Part shown: one piece after another, positions 34,037 to 42,270 of the stretch
Layout of the letters: each line of letters opens with the position of its first letter
Position numbering within the stretch: position 1 is the stretch's first letter
Source of the DNA: Alphaproteobacteria bacterium
GTDB lineage: Bacteria; Pseudomonadota; Alphaproteobacteria; JAVJRE01
Direction of reading: 5' to 3'
Length of the DNA: 64,000 nt
Assembly: GCA_040218575.1 (NCBI GenBank)
Contig: JAVJRE010000006.1
Span: forward strand, 248,001 to 312,000
Translations under genes and position numbers: made by a program
Notes under the pieces: generated by a model
Database searches by the model: none
What the model saw: the letters and a program-made list of their open reading frames with translations, nothing else
What the model was told of the DNA's origin: nothing

Positions 34037-34957
34037 ATGGCTGATCAGACCAGTGTGAACCGCGCCGGCGTGCTGGCGGCCGATGATGCCCAGCCGGCGC
34101 AGCGCCTGCCCGGTTGGGCCAGCAAGACCGTCTTCGGATTCGGCCTACTGACCGAATCCTATCCCGCCATGATTGGCGTCGGGCTTATTGTCTTCTGGGT
34201 GCTGGTGGCGATCTTCGCCGGGGTGCTAGCGCCCTATTCGCCAACCGAGAGCTTCCCCGGCGCGCTGGCCACCACCGGGTTTTCGCCGACGCCGGAGCAC
34301 TGGCTGGGCCTCGACAATCTGTTCCGCGACAGCCTGTCCCGCGTTCTTTACGGCGCCCGCACGGTCCTGTTCGTCACGCCCCTGGCGGTGGGCACGGCCT
34401 TTATCATCGGTTGCACACTGGGTCTGACGTCAGGCTATTACGGTGGCTGGATCGATGACATCATCCAGCGTATCTCTGATGTCATCCTGGCTTTCCCGCT
34501 GCTGATTCTCTACGTCATCCTGATCTCCACCTATGGCGCGTCGATACAGAACATCGTCATCGCCATCGGCCTTGGCGCATCACCGGGCATCGGCCGCATT
34601 ACCCGCGGTCTGGTGCTGGACATCCGCGAGCAGGAATATGTGAAGGCCGCGCAGATCCGTGGTGAGTCCAGTTTCTTCATCATGCTGATCGAGCTGCTGC
34701 CCAATGCCCGCGGGCCGCTTATCGTCGATATGTGCCTGCGCTTCGGCTATGCCATCATCACCATCGGCGGCCTGGGCTTTCTGGGCCTTGGCCTGCCGCC
34801 GCCCAACCCCGACTGGGGCAGCATGGTGTCGAAGTCGATCAACTTCATTCCGGTCTCGCCGGAGATGGCCATATTCCCGTCCATTGCGATTTCCTCGCTG
34901 ATTGTCGGCTTCAACCTGCTGGCGGACGGGCTGCGCGAGATTGCCCATCGCGACTAA
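34037..34957 (+). CDS. ABC transporter permease, DppC/OppC type
   Basis: The 306-residue protein has an N-terminal cytoplasmic tail of about 45 residues and six helices. DppC marks are the post-helix-1 loop LAPYSPTESFPG, HWLGLDNLFRDSLSRVLYGART and the coupling motif REQEYVKAAQIRGESSFFI. GGLGFLGLGLPPPNPDWGSM is the usual C-terminal signature. RBS AGGAG lies 9 bases before ATG 34037. It should pair with the DppB-like protein as the heterodimeric membrane pore. The fused ATPase gene follows after a 161-bp gap that contains no gene. Confidence 0.88.
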   Translation: MADQTSVNRAGVLAADDAQPAQRLPGWASKTVFGFGLLTESYPAMIGVGLIVFWVLVAIFAGVLAPYSPTESFPGALATTGFSPTPEHWLGLDNLFRDSLSRVLYGARTVLFVTPLAVGTAFIIGCTLGLTSGYYGGWIDDIIQRISDVILAFPLLILYVILISTYGASIQNIVIAIGLGASPGIGRITRGLVLDIREQEYVKAAQIRGESSFFIMLIELLPNARGPLIVDMCLRFGYAIITIGGLGFLGLGLPPPNPDWGSMVSKSINFIPVSPEMAIFPSIAISSLIVGFNLLADGLREIAHRD

Positions 34958-35118
34958 TGGCCACTGCTGCGGATGGCCACTGCGGCGGACGGGTTGTCGC
35001 AGCGCAGCACAACGGGCGGTGGCCACTTATCCGGCCTCTCCCGGCCTATCACCGGCGCGATACCGCGCCATGGACAACCGGTGCGTGACGCGCGCGCCAG
35101 GACAAGACGGATAGCACC

Positions 35119-37257
35119 ATGACCGACGTTCTTGACCGACCCGGAGCATCTGGCTCGCGTACCGGCGGACCCGTCCTGGAGATCAATGACCTGTCGATCT
35201 CCTACTTCATCCGCGCCGGCGAAGTGCCGGCCGTGACCGACTTCAACCTCAAGCTGCAGCCGGGCGAGAGCTATGGCCTGGTCGGCGAATCCGGCTGCGG
35301 CAAGACCACCGTCGCCATGGCGATCATGCAGTATCTGGGCCTTAACGGCCGGGTGGTGAATGGTGAGATCCTGTTCGAAGGCCAGGACCTGGCGACGGCG
35401 CCGGCGGAAGAGCTGCGGCGTATCCGCGGCGCCCGTCTGTCCATGGTCTATCAGGATCCGCAGACCGCGTTGAACCCGTCCATGACCGTTGGCCGGCAGT
35501 TGATGGAAGTGCCCATCCGCCACGAGAACGTGTCGCGGGAAGAGGCCTATGACCGCGTCGCCGCCATGCTGGACGAAGTGCGTATGCCCGATCCCAAATC
35601 GGTCATGCGGCGTTTTCCGCACCAGATTTCCGGCGGTCAGAAGCAGCGCGTGGTCATTGCCATGGCACTTTTGTCCAACCCGTCGCTGCTGTTGCTGGAC
35701 GAACCGACCACCGGACTGGACGTGACCATCGAGGCCGCAGTGGTCGACCTCATCGCCGAACTGCGCGAAAAGCACAACACGTCGCTGCTATACATTTCCC
35801 ACAACCTGGGTCTGATCACCAAGGTCTGTGACCGGGTCGGCGTGATGTATTCGGGCGAGCTGGTGGAAGAGGGCAAGATCCGTGACGTCTTCAAGAAGAC
35901 GCGCCATCCCTACACCATGGGTCTGTTCAACTGTATCCCGTCCATTTCCTCGGTTGGCCGGCAGACCAAGCTGACGCCGATCCCGGGTCAGGTGCCGCTG
36001 CCCAACCAGCGGCCGCCGGGCTGCACCTTCGGGCCGCGCTGTCACGCCTTCCGCGCTGGCACCTGCGACCAGAATGTGATCCGGATCGAGGGTGTAGCCG
36101 ACGATCCGGGCCATTCGGTCCGCTGCATCCGCTGGCGGGAGGTGGACCCGATCGCCAAGGAGCCCATGCCACGGGCCAATCTGGAGTCGGCCGAGACCGT
36201 CGTCTCGGTCGAGGACATGTCCAAGTTCTACGAGCAGCGTGACTTCAGCATGAAAGCCATGCTGTCCGGTCGTACGCGCAACTATGTCAAAGCCAATGAG
36301 GACATGGATTTCGAGGCGCGGCGCGGTCAGACTCTGGCCATCGTTGGCGAGTCCGGCTGTGGCAAGTCCACCTTTGCAAAGGTGCTGACCGGCATCGAGG
36401 AAGCGACGGCGGGAGCCATTCAACTGCGCGGCGAGAACATTGCCGTGGTGCCGGTGCGCAAGCGCGGCCGCGAACTGATCCGCTCCATCCAGATGGTGTT
36501 CCAGAACCCGGATTCGACGCTGAACCCGTCGCACTCCGTCGGCTGGGCGATTTCACGGGCGCTGACCAAGCTGGCCGGGCCGGATGAAAGCTCAGGCGAG
36601 GGGCGGCGGCGCAAGGTGCTGGACCTGCTGGACATCGTCCGCCTGAACCACCAGTTCATCGGCCGTAAGCCCCGTCAGTTGTCTGGTGGCCAGAAGCAGC
36701 GCGTCGCCATCGCCCGCGCCTTTGCCGGCAATCCGGAGATCGTTATCGCCGACGAACCGGTATCGGCGCTGGACGCCTCGGTACAGGCCGCGGTCATCAA
36801 CCTGCTGCGGGAAATGCAGGAGCAGTACAACACCACGGTCCTGCTGATCAGCCACGATCTGGGTCTGGTTCGTTACCTGGCCGATCATGTGGTGGTCATG
36901 TATATGGGACGGGTGATGGAGTACGGCCCGGTCGAGGACATTTTCGAGCCGCCCTATCATCCCTATACAGAAGCCCTGCTGTCGGCGGTGCCGGTGCCGG
37001 ACCCGGATCTGCAGCAGACCCGCATCCGTCTTGAGGGTGAGATCCCGTCGGGCTTCAACCCGCCGCCGGGCTGCCGCTTCGCCTCGCGCTGCCCGCGCAA
37101 GGTCGGCGCCATCTGCGACACCACGCTGCCGCCGATGGTGACGGCATCGCCGGGCCACACCATCGCCTGTCACATACCGCTGGACGAGCTGAACAAGGTG
37201 GAGCCGATCTTCAATTTCGGCGGCGCGGAGGGTGACGGCGACACGGCCAGACACTGA
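35119..37257 (+). CDS. Fused double ABC ATPase (DppD-DppF type) of the transporter
   Basis: The 712-residue protein joins both ATPase subunits of a Dpp/Opp system. Domain 1 (about 14-335) has Walker A GESGCGKTT, signature SGGQKQR and Walker B LLLDEPTTGLD, and ends with the oligopeptide-transporter C-terminal segment PPGCTFGPRCHAF. Domain 2 (about 350-690) has Walker A GESGCGKSTFAK, LSGGQKQR, Walker B VIADEPVSALD and a matching PPPGCRFASRCPRK tail. All catalytic motifs are intact, so both sites should hydrolyse ATP. It energises the two preceding permeases. No periplasmic binding-protein gene is present next to it, which is unusual. Confidence 0.92.
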   Translation: MTDVLDRPGASGSRTGGPVLEINDLSISYFIRAGEVPAVTDFNLKLQPGESYGLVGESGCGKTTVAMAIMQYLGLNGRVVNGEILFEGQDLATAPAEELRRIRGARLSMVYQDPQTALNPSMTVGRQLMEVPIRHENVSREEAYDRVAAMLDEVRMPDPKSVMRRFPHQISGGQKQRVVIAMALLSNPSLLLLDEPTTGLDVTIEAAVVDLIAELREKHNTSLLYISHNLGLITKVCDRVGVMYSGELVEEGKIRDVFKKTRHPYTMGLFNCIPSISSVGRQTKLTPIPGQVPLPNQRPPGCTFGPRCHAFRAGTCDQNVIRIEGVADDPGHSVRCIRWREVDPIAKEPMPRANLESAETVVSVEDMSKFYEQRDFSMKAMLSGRTRNYVKANEDMDFEARRGQTLAIVGESGCGKSTFAKVLTGIEEATAGAIQLRGENIAVVPVRKRGRELIRSIQMVFQNPDSTLNPSHSVGWAISRALTKLAGPDESSGEGRRRKVLDLLDIVRLNHQFIGRKPRQLSGGQKQRVAIARAFAGNPEIVIADEPVSALDASVQAAVINLLREMQEQYNTTVLLISHDLGLVRYLADHVVVMYMGRVMEYGPVEDIFEPPYHPYTEALLSAVPVPDPDLQQTRIRLEGEIPSGFNPPPGCRFASRCPRKVGAICDTTLPPMVTASPGHTIACHIPLDELNKVEPIFNFGGAEGDGDTARH

Positions 37258-37318
37258 CGGCCGGCCGGGACGCTTCATGGCGGCCCCGGCTACTTAGGCC
37301 CCGGCTACACAGGTAAAG

Positions 37319-37350
37319 AAGGCGTCGCCCCCGGGGCGGCGCCTTTTTCT
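37319..37350 (+). terminator. Intrinsic terminator after the ABC transporter operon
   Basis: A strong G+C-rich inverted repeat (AAGGCGTCGCCC paired with GGGCGGCGCCTT) runs into TTTTTCTTT. It lies about 60 bases after the ATPase stop and before the convergent rhomboid gene. Confidence 0.85.
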
Positions 37351-37424
37351 TTCCGGGTGCGGCAGCGGGCCGGGATATGCGGAAGCGGGCCGGAACCGCG
37401 CCACGGTTCCGTAGTGGCGGCGGT

Positions 37425-38096
37425 TCAGCCCGGCGCGACGCGCCGTGGCAGGGCCAGAATGAGCACGAGGCCGGCGATGAATCCGCCAAGGTGGGCCTGC
37501 CAGGCGATGGCGCTGCCGGCGGTGTCGCCGAAGCCGACAAAGCCCAGCAGCACATTGAGGATCAGCAAAACGGCGACGAAGCCGGCCGCCGCCTTCAGCC
37601 CGCCAAGCCGCCAGGCGTAGAGCCGGGTGGCGGCGCCGAGGCAGCCATAGACCGCACCGGACGCGCCGATGACGATAACCGGCGCGGGGCCGACCAGGGC
37701 GGTCAGGGTGAGCGCGCCGGCGGCACCGGTGATCGCCAGGAACAGGACAAAGGCAGGGCGACCGATGGCGCGTTCGACGGCGCTGCCGATGGCCAGCAGA
37801 AAGCCGGTATTGAGAATGACATGGGGCCAGTCCGCGTGCAGCGCCATGTGGCTCAGCAGGGTCCCCCATTCGTGCAGGCTGGTGCGGCCGCTGTGGTCGG
37901 GCTGAAACTGCGCCAGGAAGGCCGCCGGACTGAAGGCCAGCCATTCCACGGCCGGCCCCAGGAGATGGGGCAGCAGCACATGGAGAAGCAGATGGATGGC
38001 CAGCAGGCCGATGGCCAGCCCCTTGGTGACCGGCGGCAGGTTGAAGACGGGCGGGCCGGACCGGAGGCGGCGCGGCTGGCCGGAAGCGCGGAACAC
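37425..38096 (-). CDS. Rhomboid-family intramembrane serine protease
   Basis: The 223-residue protein has six hydrophobic segments after a basic N-terminus. The catalytic serine is in GASGAVYG (Ser146), the catalytic histidine in QAHLGGFIAG (His202), and the oxyanion Asn in HVILNTGF (Asn96). The segment order matches bacterial rhomboids, which cleave membrane proteins within the bilayer. The substrate is unknown. It is convergent with the ABC transporter, and there is a 184-bp gap to the galE-like gene on the same strand. Confidence 0.9.
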   Translation of the reverse strand: MFRASGQPRRLRSGPPVFNLPPVTKGLAIGLLAIHLLLHVLLPHLLGPAVEWLAFSPAAFLAQFQPDHSGRTSLHEWGTLLSHMALHADWPHVILNTGFLLAIGSAVERAIGRPAFVLFLAITGAAGALTLTALVGPAPVIVIGASGAVYGCLGAATRLYAWRLGGLKAAAGFVAVLLILNVLLGFVGFGDTAGSAIAWQAHLGGFIAGLVLILALPRRVAPG

Positions 38097-38280
38097 GGGA
38101 CAGGGCTCTCCACTACAGGGCGACGCGACGGGCGCGCAACGGATGGGCGTAAAGTGACAAGGTGGGTGGACGGAGATCGGCCCGCGCCGGACAACTGCAT
38201 CTGCCCCCGAGTGTAACGCGAACCCAGTGTAGCAAGAACGCCGGCCGGCCGACAGACGGCGGCGGGGCGGGCGGCCCGGT

Positions 38281-39276
38281 CTATGGGCGACTATTGTGCC
38301 AGGCCCAGGCGGTTTCGACGATACGGGTCAGGCTGCTGCCGGTTGCTGTCCAGCCCAGGATTCTTTGTGCGTGTTCGGCGGCGGCCACCAGCCGCGGCGG
38401 ATCGCCCGCCCGGCGCGGCGCGGCAGTGATCGGAACCGGCCGGCCGGTCACCTGCTCTACCGCGTGAATCACCTGGCGCACCGAATGACCCGTGCCGCTT
38501 CCCAGATTGAGGGTCAGCGAGTCGCCGCCGGCCAGAAGATGGTCCAGGGCCCGCACATGGGCCGTGGCCAGATCATCCACATGCACATAGTCGCGAATGG
38601 CGGTGCCGTCAGGGGTGTCGTAGTCGCTGCCGAAAACCGCGAGCGGCGCGCCACCGGCGGCCGCGTCCAGTGTCAGGGGAATGAGATGGGTTTCGGGCGT
38701 GTGCGCCTCGCCTATAAGGCCAGTCGGGTCGGCCCCGGCGGCGTTGAAATAGCGCAGCGCCGCGTGACGCAGGCCAAGACTGTGCCACGACGTCATCAGG
38801 GACTCCGCCGCCAGCTTGGTGCGGCCATAGGTATTGAGCGGATTGAGCGGCGTGGACTCGGCGATGGCCGCCACGTCGGGCCGGCCGTAGACGGCGCAGG
38901 TGCTGGAGAAGACGAGAGAGGTGAGGCCGGCCCGCGTCATGGCGTTGAGCAGCGACAGGGTGCCGGCCACATTGACGTCCCAGTAGGTGGCCGGGTCGCT
39001 TTCCCCTTCGCCCACCAGGGCGAGGGCGGCGAAGTGCATGACCGCGGCCGGGCGGTATTCGGCCAGTGTCGCATCCAGCGCGGCGCCGTCGCGGATATCG
39101 CCCTGGACCAGCGGACCCCAGCGCACCGCCCGGGCGTGGCCACGCGACAGGGTGTCGAACACCACCGGCCGGTGACCGGCCGCGGCCAGGGCCTTGGCCG
39201 CGTGGCTGCCCACATAGCCGGCGCCGCCGGTGACCAGAACCGTGACGGCGGCGGCAGGCGGTGGCGTTCCGGGCAT
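38281..39276 (-). CDS. galE: UDP-glucose 4-epimerase
   Basis: The 331-residue extended SDR carries VTGGAGYVGSHAAKAL for NAD binding, the FSSTCAVYG serine block and NTYGRTKLAAE with the catalytic YxxxK. RYFNAAGADPTG and VHVDDLA-type segments are characteristic of GalE. It interconverts UDP-glucose and UDP-galactose, supplying galactose donors for surface glycans. The adjacent methyltransferase gene, 2 bases upstream on the same strand, is coupled. Some GalE-like enzymes act on N-acetyl or pentose sugars; the sequence does not settle this. Confidence 0.9.
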   Translation of the reverse strand: MPGTPPPAAAVTVLVTGGAGYVGSHAAKALAAAGHRPVVFDTLSRGHARAVRWGPLVQGDIRDGAALDATLAEYRPAAVMHFAALALVGEGESDPATYWDVNVAGTLSLLNAMTRAGLTSLVFSSTCAVYGRPDVAAIAESTPLNPLNTYGRTKLAAESLMTSWHSLGLRHAALRYFNAAGADPTGLIGEAHTPETHLIPLTLDAAAGGAPLAVFGSDYDTPDGTAIRDYVHVDDLATAHVRALDHLLAGGDSLTLNLGSGTGHSVRQVIHAVEQVTGRPVPITAAPRRAGDPPRLVAAAEHAQRILGWTATGSSLTRIVETAWAWHNSRP

Positions 39277-39278
39277 GA

Positions 39279-39998
39279 TCAGCGCTTCAGCCCAAGGACC
39301 GCCACATGGCCGGCATCGTGTATGGCGATGGCGCCATCGCCGTCGGTGTTCATCACATGAACAGCGCGGCAGGCGCGACGGATGCGGTCAATGTCGCTGA
39401 ACAGAGAATAGGAATAGTAAATCCCGTCGCCCTCGGAGTAGTGCCAGCCTTTGCCGCGGGTCTTGAGCCACACCACCGCCGGCCACAAACCAAGCCGCCA
39501 CAGCCAGCGCTTGGCAAGACGGGCCCCGGGGGGCCCCATGCCATAATTGTTGTTGTCGGAGAGAAAGATCGCGCGATCGGCGACCCGCAGCATTTCGTCA
39601 ATGGCGCGAGAGGCATCGCGGATATGGTGCAATGCACCGAAGGCACAGACCAGATCGAACGCGCCATCGGCCTGCGCCAGCGCGAGAGCGTCGCCGGCGA
39701 CAAGTTCTGTTTCAGTCAGGTCGTGCTGCGCGTGGCCGATGCGCCGCAGGTCTTCCGACGGCTCGATACCCAGTACTCTGATGCCGGGAAGTTCCGCCTT
39801 GATACGTCGCAGGGCGCGCCCGGTACCGCTGCCCACATCGAGAATGGACCGCACGCCGGCGTGACGCGCCCAGCCGATCAGCACCGCGAGGGCCAGGTCA
39901 TGCTCGCCCTCGTCACTGGCGTGCCAGTCATCATAGTGGCCCGCGGTGCGGGCATAGTAGCTCTGCTGCAAGGTAAATTCGGGCGGGGTTCCCGCCAT
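39279..39998 (-). CDS. Class I SAM-dependent methyltransferase
   Basis: The 239-residue protein shows motif I SILDVGSGTGRALRRIK, the acidic post-I GIEPSEDL, and FDLVCAFGALHHIRDASRAI, all typical of Methyltransf_11/25. The last 80 residues include a Trp/Tyr-rich stretch (WLKTRGKGWHYSEGDGIYYS) that may form the acceptor site. Its stop is 2 bases from the galE ATG, so both are on one transcript. A sugar or lipid-linked glycan acceptor is a fair guess from this pairing but is not proven. Confidence 0.8.
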   Translation of the reverse strand: MAGTPPEFTLQQSYYARTAGHYDDWHASDEGEHDLALAVLIGWARHAGVRSILDVGSGTGRALRRIKAELPGIRVLGIEPSEDLRRIGHAQHDLTETELVAGDALALAQADGAFDLVCAFGALHHIRDASRAIDEMLRVADRAIFLSDNNNYGMGPPGARLAKRWLWRLGLWPAVVWLKTRGKGWHYSEGDGIYYSYSLFSDIDRIRRACRAVHVMNTDGDGAIAIHDAGHVAVLGLKR

Positions 39999-40115
39999 CG
40001 GCCATCTCCTGCATCGGTGGGAACGGCATTGTGGCGGCTGCGGCGTGGCCTGTCACGCCGGGCCCCTGCGTGGTTCGGACCCGCCACCCCATGGCCCGGA
40101 TAGTCATGGCCGGGC

Positions 40116-40165
40116 GGAGTGGTCGGCCGCAACCGCGGCGTGGAGTGGTCGGCCGCAACCGCGGC
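40116..40165. repeat. Two tandem copies of a 24-bp unit
   Basis: The same 24 bases occur at 40116-40139 and 40142-40165, a period of 26. They lie in the gap between the methyltransferase gene and the secreted-protein gene. Within each copy there is an inverted GC-rich core (GGCCGC... GCGGC). Function is unknown; they could be operators or simple slippage products. Confidence 0.7.
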
Positions 40166-40257
40166 CAGGGGGTGGGTTGCGGCGAGGCGGCCGGCCGGGC
40201 AGACTTATGGTCTGAACGACCTGCACCGGCGTTTATGCGCGTATGGAGACCCGCCTC

Positions 40258-40845
40258 ATGATCCGATTCCTGAGCGCCGTGGCCTTGGCCCTGCCGCTGG
40301 CCGGCGGGTTCATGGCTGGTGGGCCGTCGCTTGCCAGTGACGCTGAACGGGGTGCTCCAACGGTGGCCGAGCCCGCGTCCGGCAATACACCGTCGCAGGA
40401 ATCCCTGCTGAACATGGACCGCGACCAGTTCGCCAGCTTCTTCGACGACCTGGTCTCGTCTGCCTACCGGTCGCCCGCCATCGCGGACGGGAGTTTCATC
40501 ATCGGCGGGTTCAGCCCGGTCATGAGTGAATGGTTCGCCTATGGCGCGTCGCGTCGCCCGGACCTGTTCCGGCAATTGCTGCGCGACCTTCAGGGCGTCA
40601 CCGATATGACCCAGCGACGCGGGATTCTCGAGTCGGCCCGTGACAGCCTGGGCCGGGAAATATCGAACCTTGAATCGAGCCAGGCACGGCTGGACGCCCT
40701 CCGCAGGGAGACGGGCGTGTCGTCCGAGGCGCGCATGGCCCGGACCCAGGCCTATTACGAAGAGCGGGCGCGTCTGCGAGACGCCGAGGACGCCCTGGAG
40801 GTGCTGAGCATCTGGATGGAGTTCCCTCACGAGGGCACCCGATAG
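40258..40845 (+). CDS. Secreted coiled-coil protein of unknown function
   Basis: I use ATG 40258, which has GGAG 9 bases upstream; the ATG at 40243 overlaps that site. The 195-residue product begins with a signal peptide (MIRFLSAVALALPLAGGF, with cleavage probably after PSLAS). Residues 40-110 form a compact domain rich in aromatic residues (FASFFDDLVSSAYRSP, FIIGGFSPVMSEWFAYG). The C-terminal third is charged and heptad-like, predicted as a coiled coil (LGREISNLESSQARLDALR). No family was recognised. It is probably periplasmic. Confidence 0.65.
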   Translation: MIRFLSAVALALPLAGGFMAGGPSLASDAERGAPTVAEPASGNTPSQESLLNMDRDQFASFFDDLVSSAYRSPAIADGSFIIGGFSPVMSEWFAYGASRRPDLFRQLLRDLQGVTDMTQRRGILESARDSLGREISNLESSQARLDALRRETGVSSEARMARTQAYYEERARLRDAEDALEVLSIWMEFPHEGTR

Positions 40846-40983
40846 CCTGCACCGGTGCCGCCGCGCCGGTATTTTCCGTTGCCGCCGGCTACGGCCAATG
40901 CCAGAGTTTCGCCCATGACGGACGTGGTGCAACGCCCGCCGTCGGCGGGGTGATGGCAGGGACCAGACAGCAGGGAACAGGGA

Positions 40984-41847
40984 ATGGACGAGCCCGCACA
41001 GATGCAAGCGCGCGACCTGATCGATATCGAGCGCTATCCCATAGACCGGCTGGACAGTGTTGAGGGCCAGGCCCTGGTGGCGGCGTGCCGGGCCGACCTG
41101 AAGGCGCGCGCGTTGTGCCGCCTGCCCGGCTTTATCCGGCCCGCTGCCCTGGAGATGCTGGCCGGTGAAGCCAATCCGTTGACCGCCTATGGGCTTCACC
41201 GGTCGGAGGAGCGCACCTTCATGAGTTATGGCCAGGACGTGTCCGGCCTGCCGGCGGGTCATCCGCGTCGCGCCCGCCACCACGCGGCCTATCGCCAGGT
41301 GATGAACTACCGCATCCCCAACGACAGCCTGATCCGCAGGCTTTATCTGTGGCCGGCGCTGACCGAGTTCGTCCGCCAGGTGTTCGGCGCAAGGACCCTG
41401 TACCAGAGCCAGTGCCCGCATCTGGCCCTGACCATGAAGGTGGAAGGGGAGGGCGATACGGACGCCTGGCACTACGACCCCAATGACGGGGTGGTGTCGC
41501 TGCTGCTGCAGAAGGCGGACGAGGGCGGAGAGTTCGAATACGCGCCCTATCTGCGCACGGAAGAGGACGAGCGGTTCGACCAGGTGGCCAAGGTGTTCGC
41601 CGACCCCACGACCCACGCCCAGCGTCCGCCGGTGGAGCCCGGCACCTTCGTCTTCTTCAACGGCCACCTGTCGCTGCACCGGGTGCGGCCGGTGGGCCGC
41701 ACCCGCAAGCCGCGCATCATCGCGCTGTTCAGCTATGACCAGGAGCCGGACCAGGTGTTCAACCAGAGGTTCATCGACCACCTGCACTCGTTTCCAAGCG
41801 ACGCGCCGTGGCCGAAGCGTCAGGCGCCGGCCCGGGCGGCGGAGTAG
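40984..41847 (+). CDS. HalD/BesD-like Fe(II)/2-oxoglutarate oxygenase with HxD (hydroxylase-type) facial triad
   Basis: The 287-residue protein resembles the BesD/HalD group of free-amino-acid oxygenases and halogenases, with DAWHYDPNDGVVSLLLQ and EGGEFEYAPYLR. Halogenating members have Gly in place of the iron-binding Asp (HxG). Here the motif is His163-Tyr-Asp165, so the site should hold a full facial triad with the distal His232 (LSLHRV) and Arg244 for 2-oxoglutarate. That predicts hydroxylation, not chlorination. The substrate, an amino acid by family analogy, is unknown. Automated annotation may name it a halogenase, which the active site does not support. Confidence 0.78.
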   Translation: MDEPAQMQARDLIDIERYPIDRLDSVEGQALVAACRADLKARALCRLPGFIRPAALEMLAGEANPLTAYGLHRSEERTFMSYGQDVSGLPAGHPRRARHHAAYRQVMNYRIPNDSLIRRLYLWPALTEFVRQVFGARTLYQSQCPHLALTMKVEGEGDTDAWHYDPNDGVVSLLLQKADEGGEFEYAPYLRTEEDERFDQVAKVFADPTTHAQRPPVEPGTFVFFNGHLSLHRVRPVGRTRKPRIIALFSYDQEPDQVFNQRFIDHLHSFPSDAPWPKRQAPARAAE

Positions 41848-42270
41848 GGCGGCGGGGCAGAGCGGGGTAAAGGGCGGACGCGCCGCGCGTCACGACGAGC
41901 GCGGATGCGGTGCAGGCCACGCGGGGCGGGCGATCTGGCCAGTTCCTGGATGGGGCGAGGCCGGATGGCCGTGCGGAGTGCCCGTCTGGCGCGCCCGAGA
42001 GGATTCGAACCACTGACCTCTGCCTTCGGAGGCTAAGGTGGCTGTCCAATTGACTTTGGCATTAACCGTTTGGATTTTGGCCAAAGCAGAAATTTGGAGC
42101 ATTTGCACTCAGAAATTCTGGTAGTGGATTCTGGCTGGTGCCATTTAGGTTGCATGTCTCAATGAGCTATGGCTTGGCCTCCGAAGGAGCGCCATACTAG
42201 GCAGGCGCACGAATCAAAATATTGCAAAATTGCCCAGCGGACGAGGGCGACCTTGCGAGGTCTCTGATAA
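41848..42270. other. Non-coding left end of the tRNA-Arg-associated island
   Basis: No gene is seen in this 423-bp stretch. It contains the truncated tRNA-Arg copy (41987-42032). Right after that point the composition turns visibly AT-richer than the surrounding chromosome and stays so until about 45.96 kb. Confidence 0.6.
41987..42032 (-). repeat. Truncated copy of the tRNA-Arg 3' half (putative distal att site)
   Basis: These 46 bases match the 3' half of the intact tRNA-Arg at 45960-46005 in the same orientation, with two mismatches. The match spans the CCA end, T arm, variable region and part of the anticodon arm, and stops abruptly. A 3'-end copy of a tRNA on the far side of an AT-richer segment is the usual footprint of site-specific integration at a tRNA gene. 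Confidence 0.8.

Noticed and set aside
40984-41847. Calling the HalD/BesD-like protein a halogenase
   Set aside because: The iron site keeps Asp165 (HxD), where halogenases have Gly to leave room for chloride.
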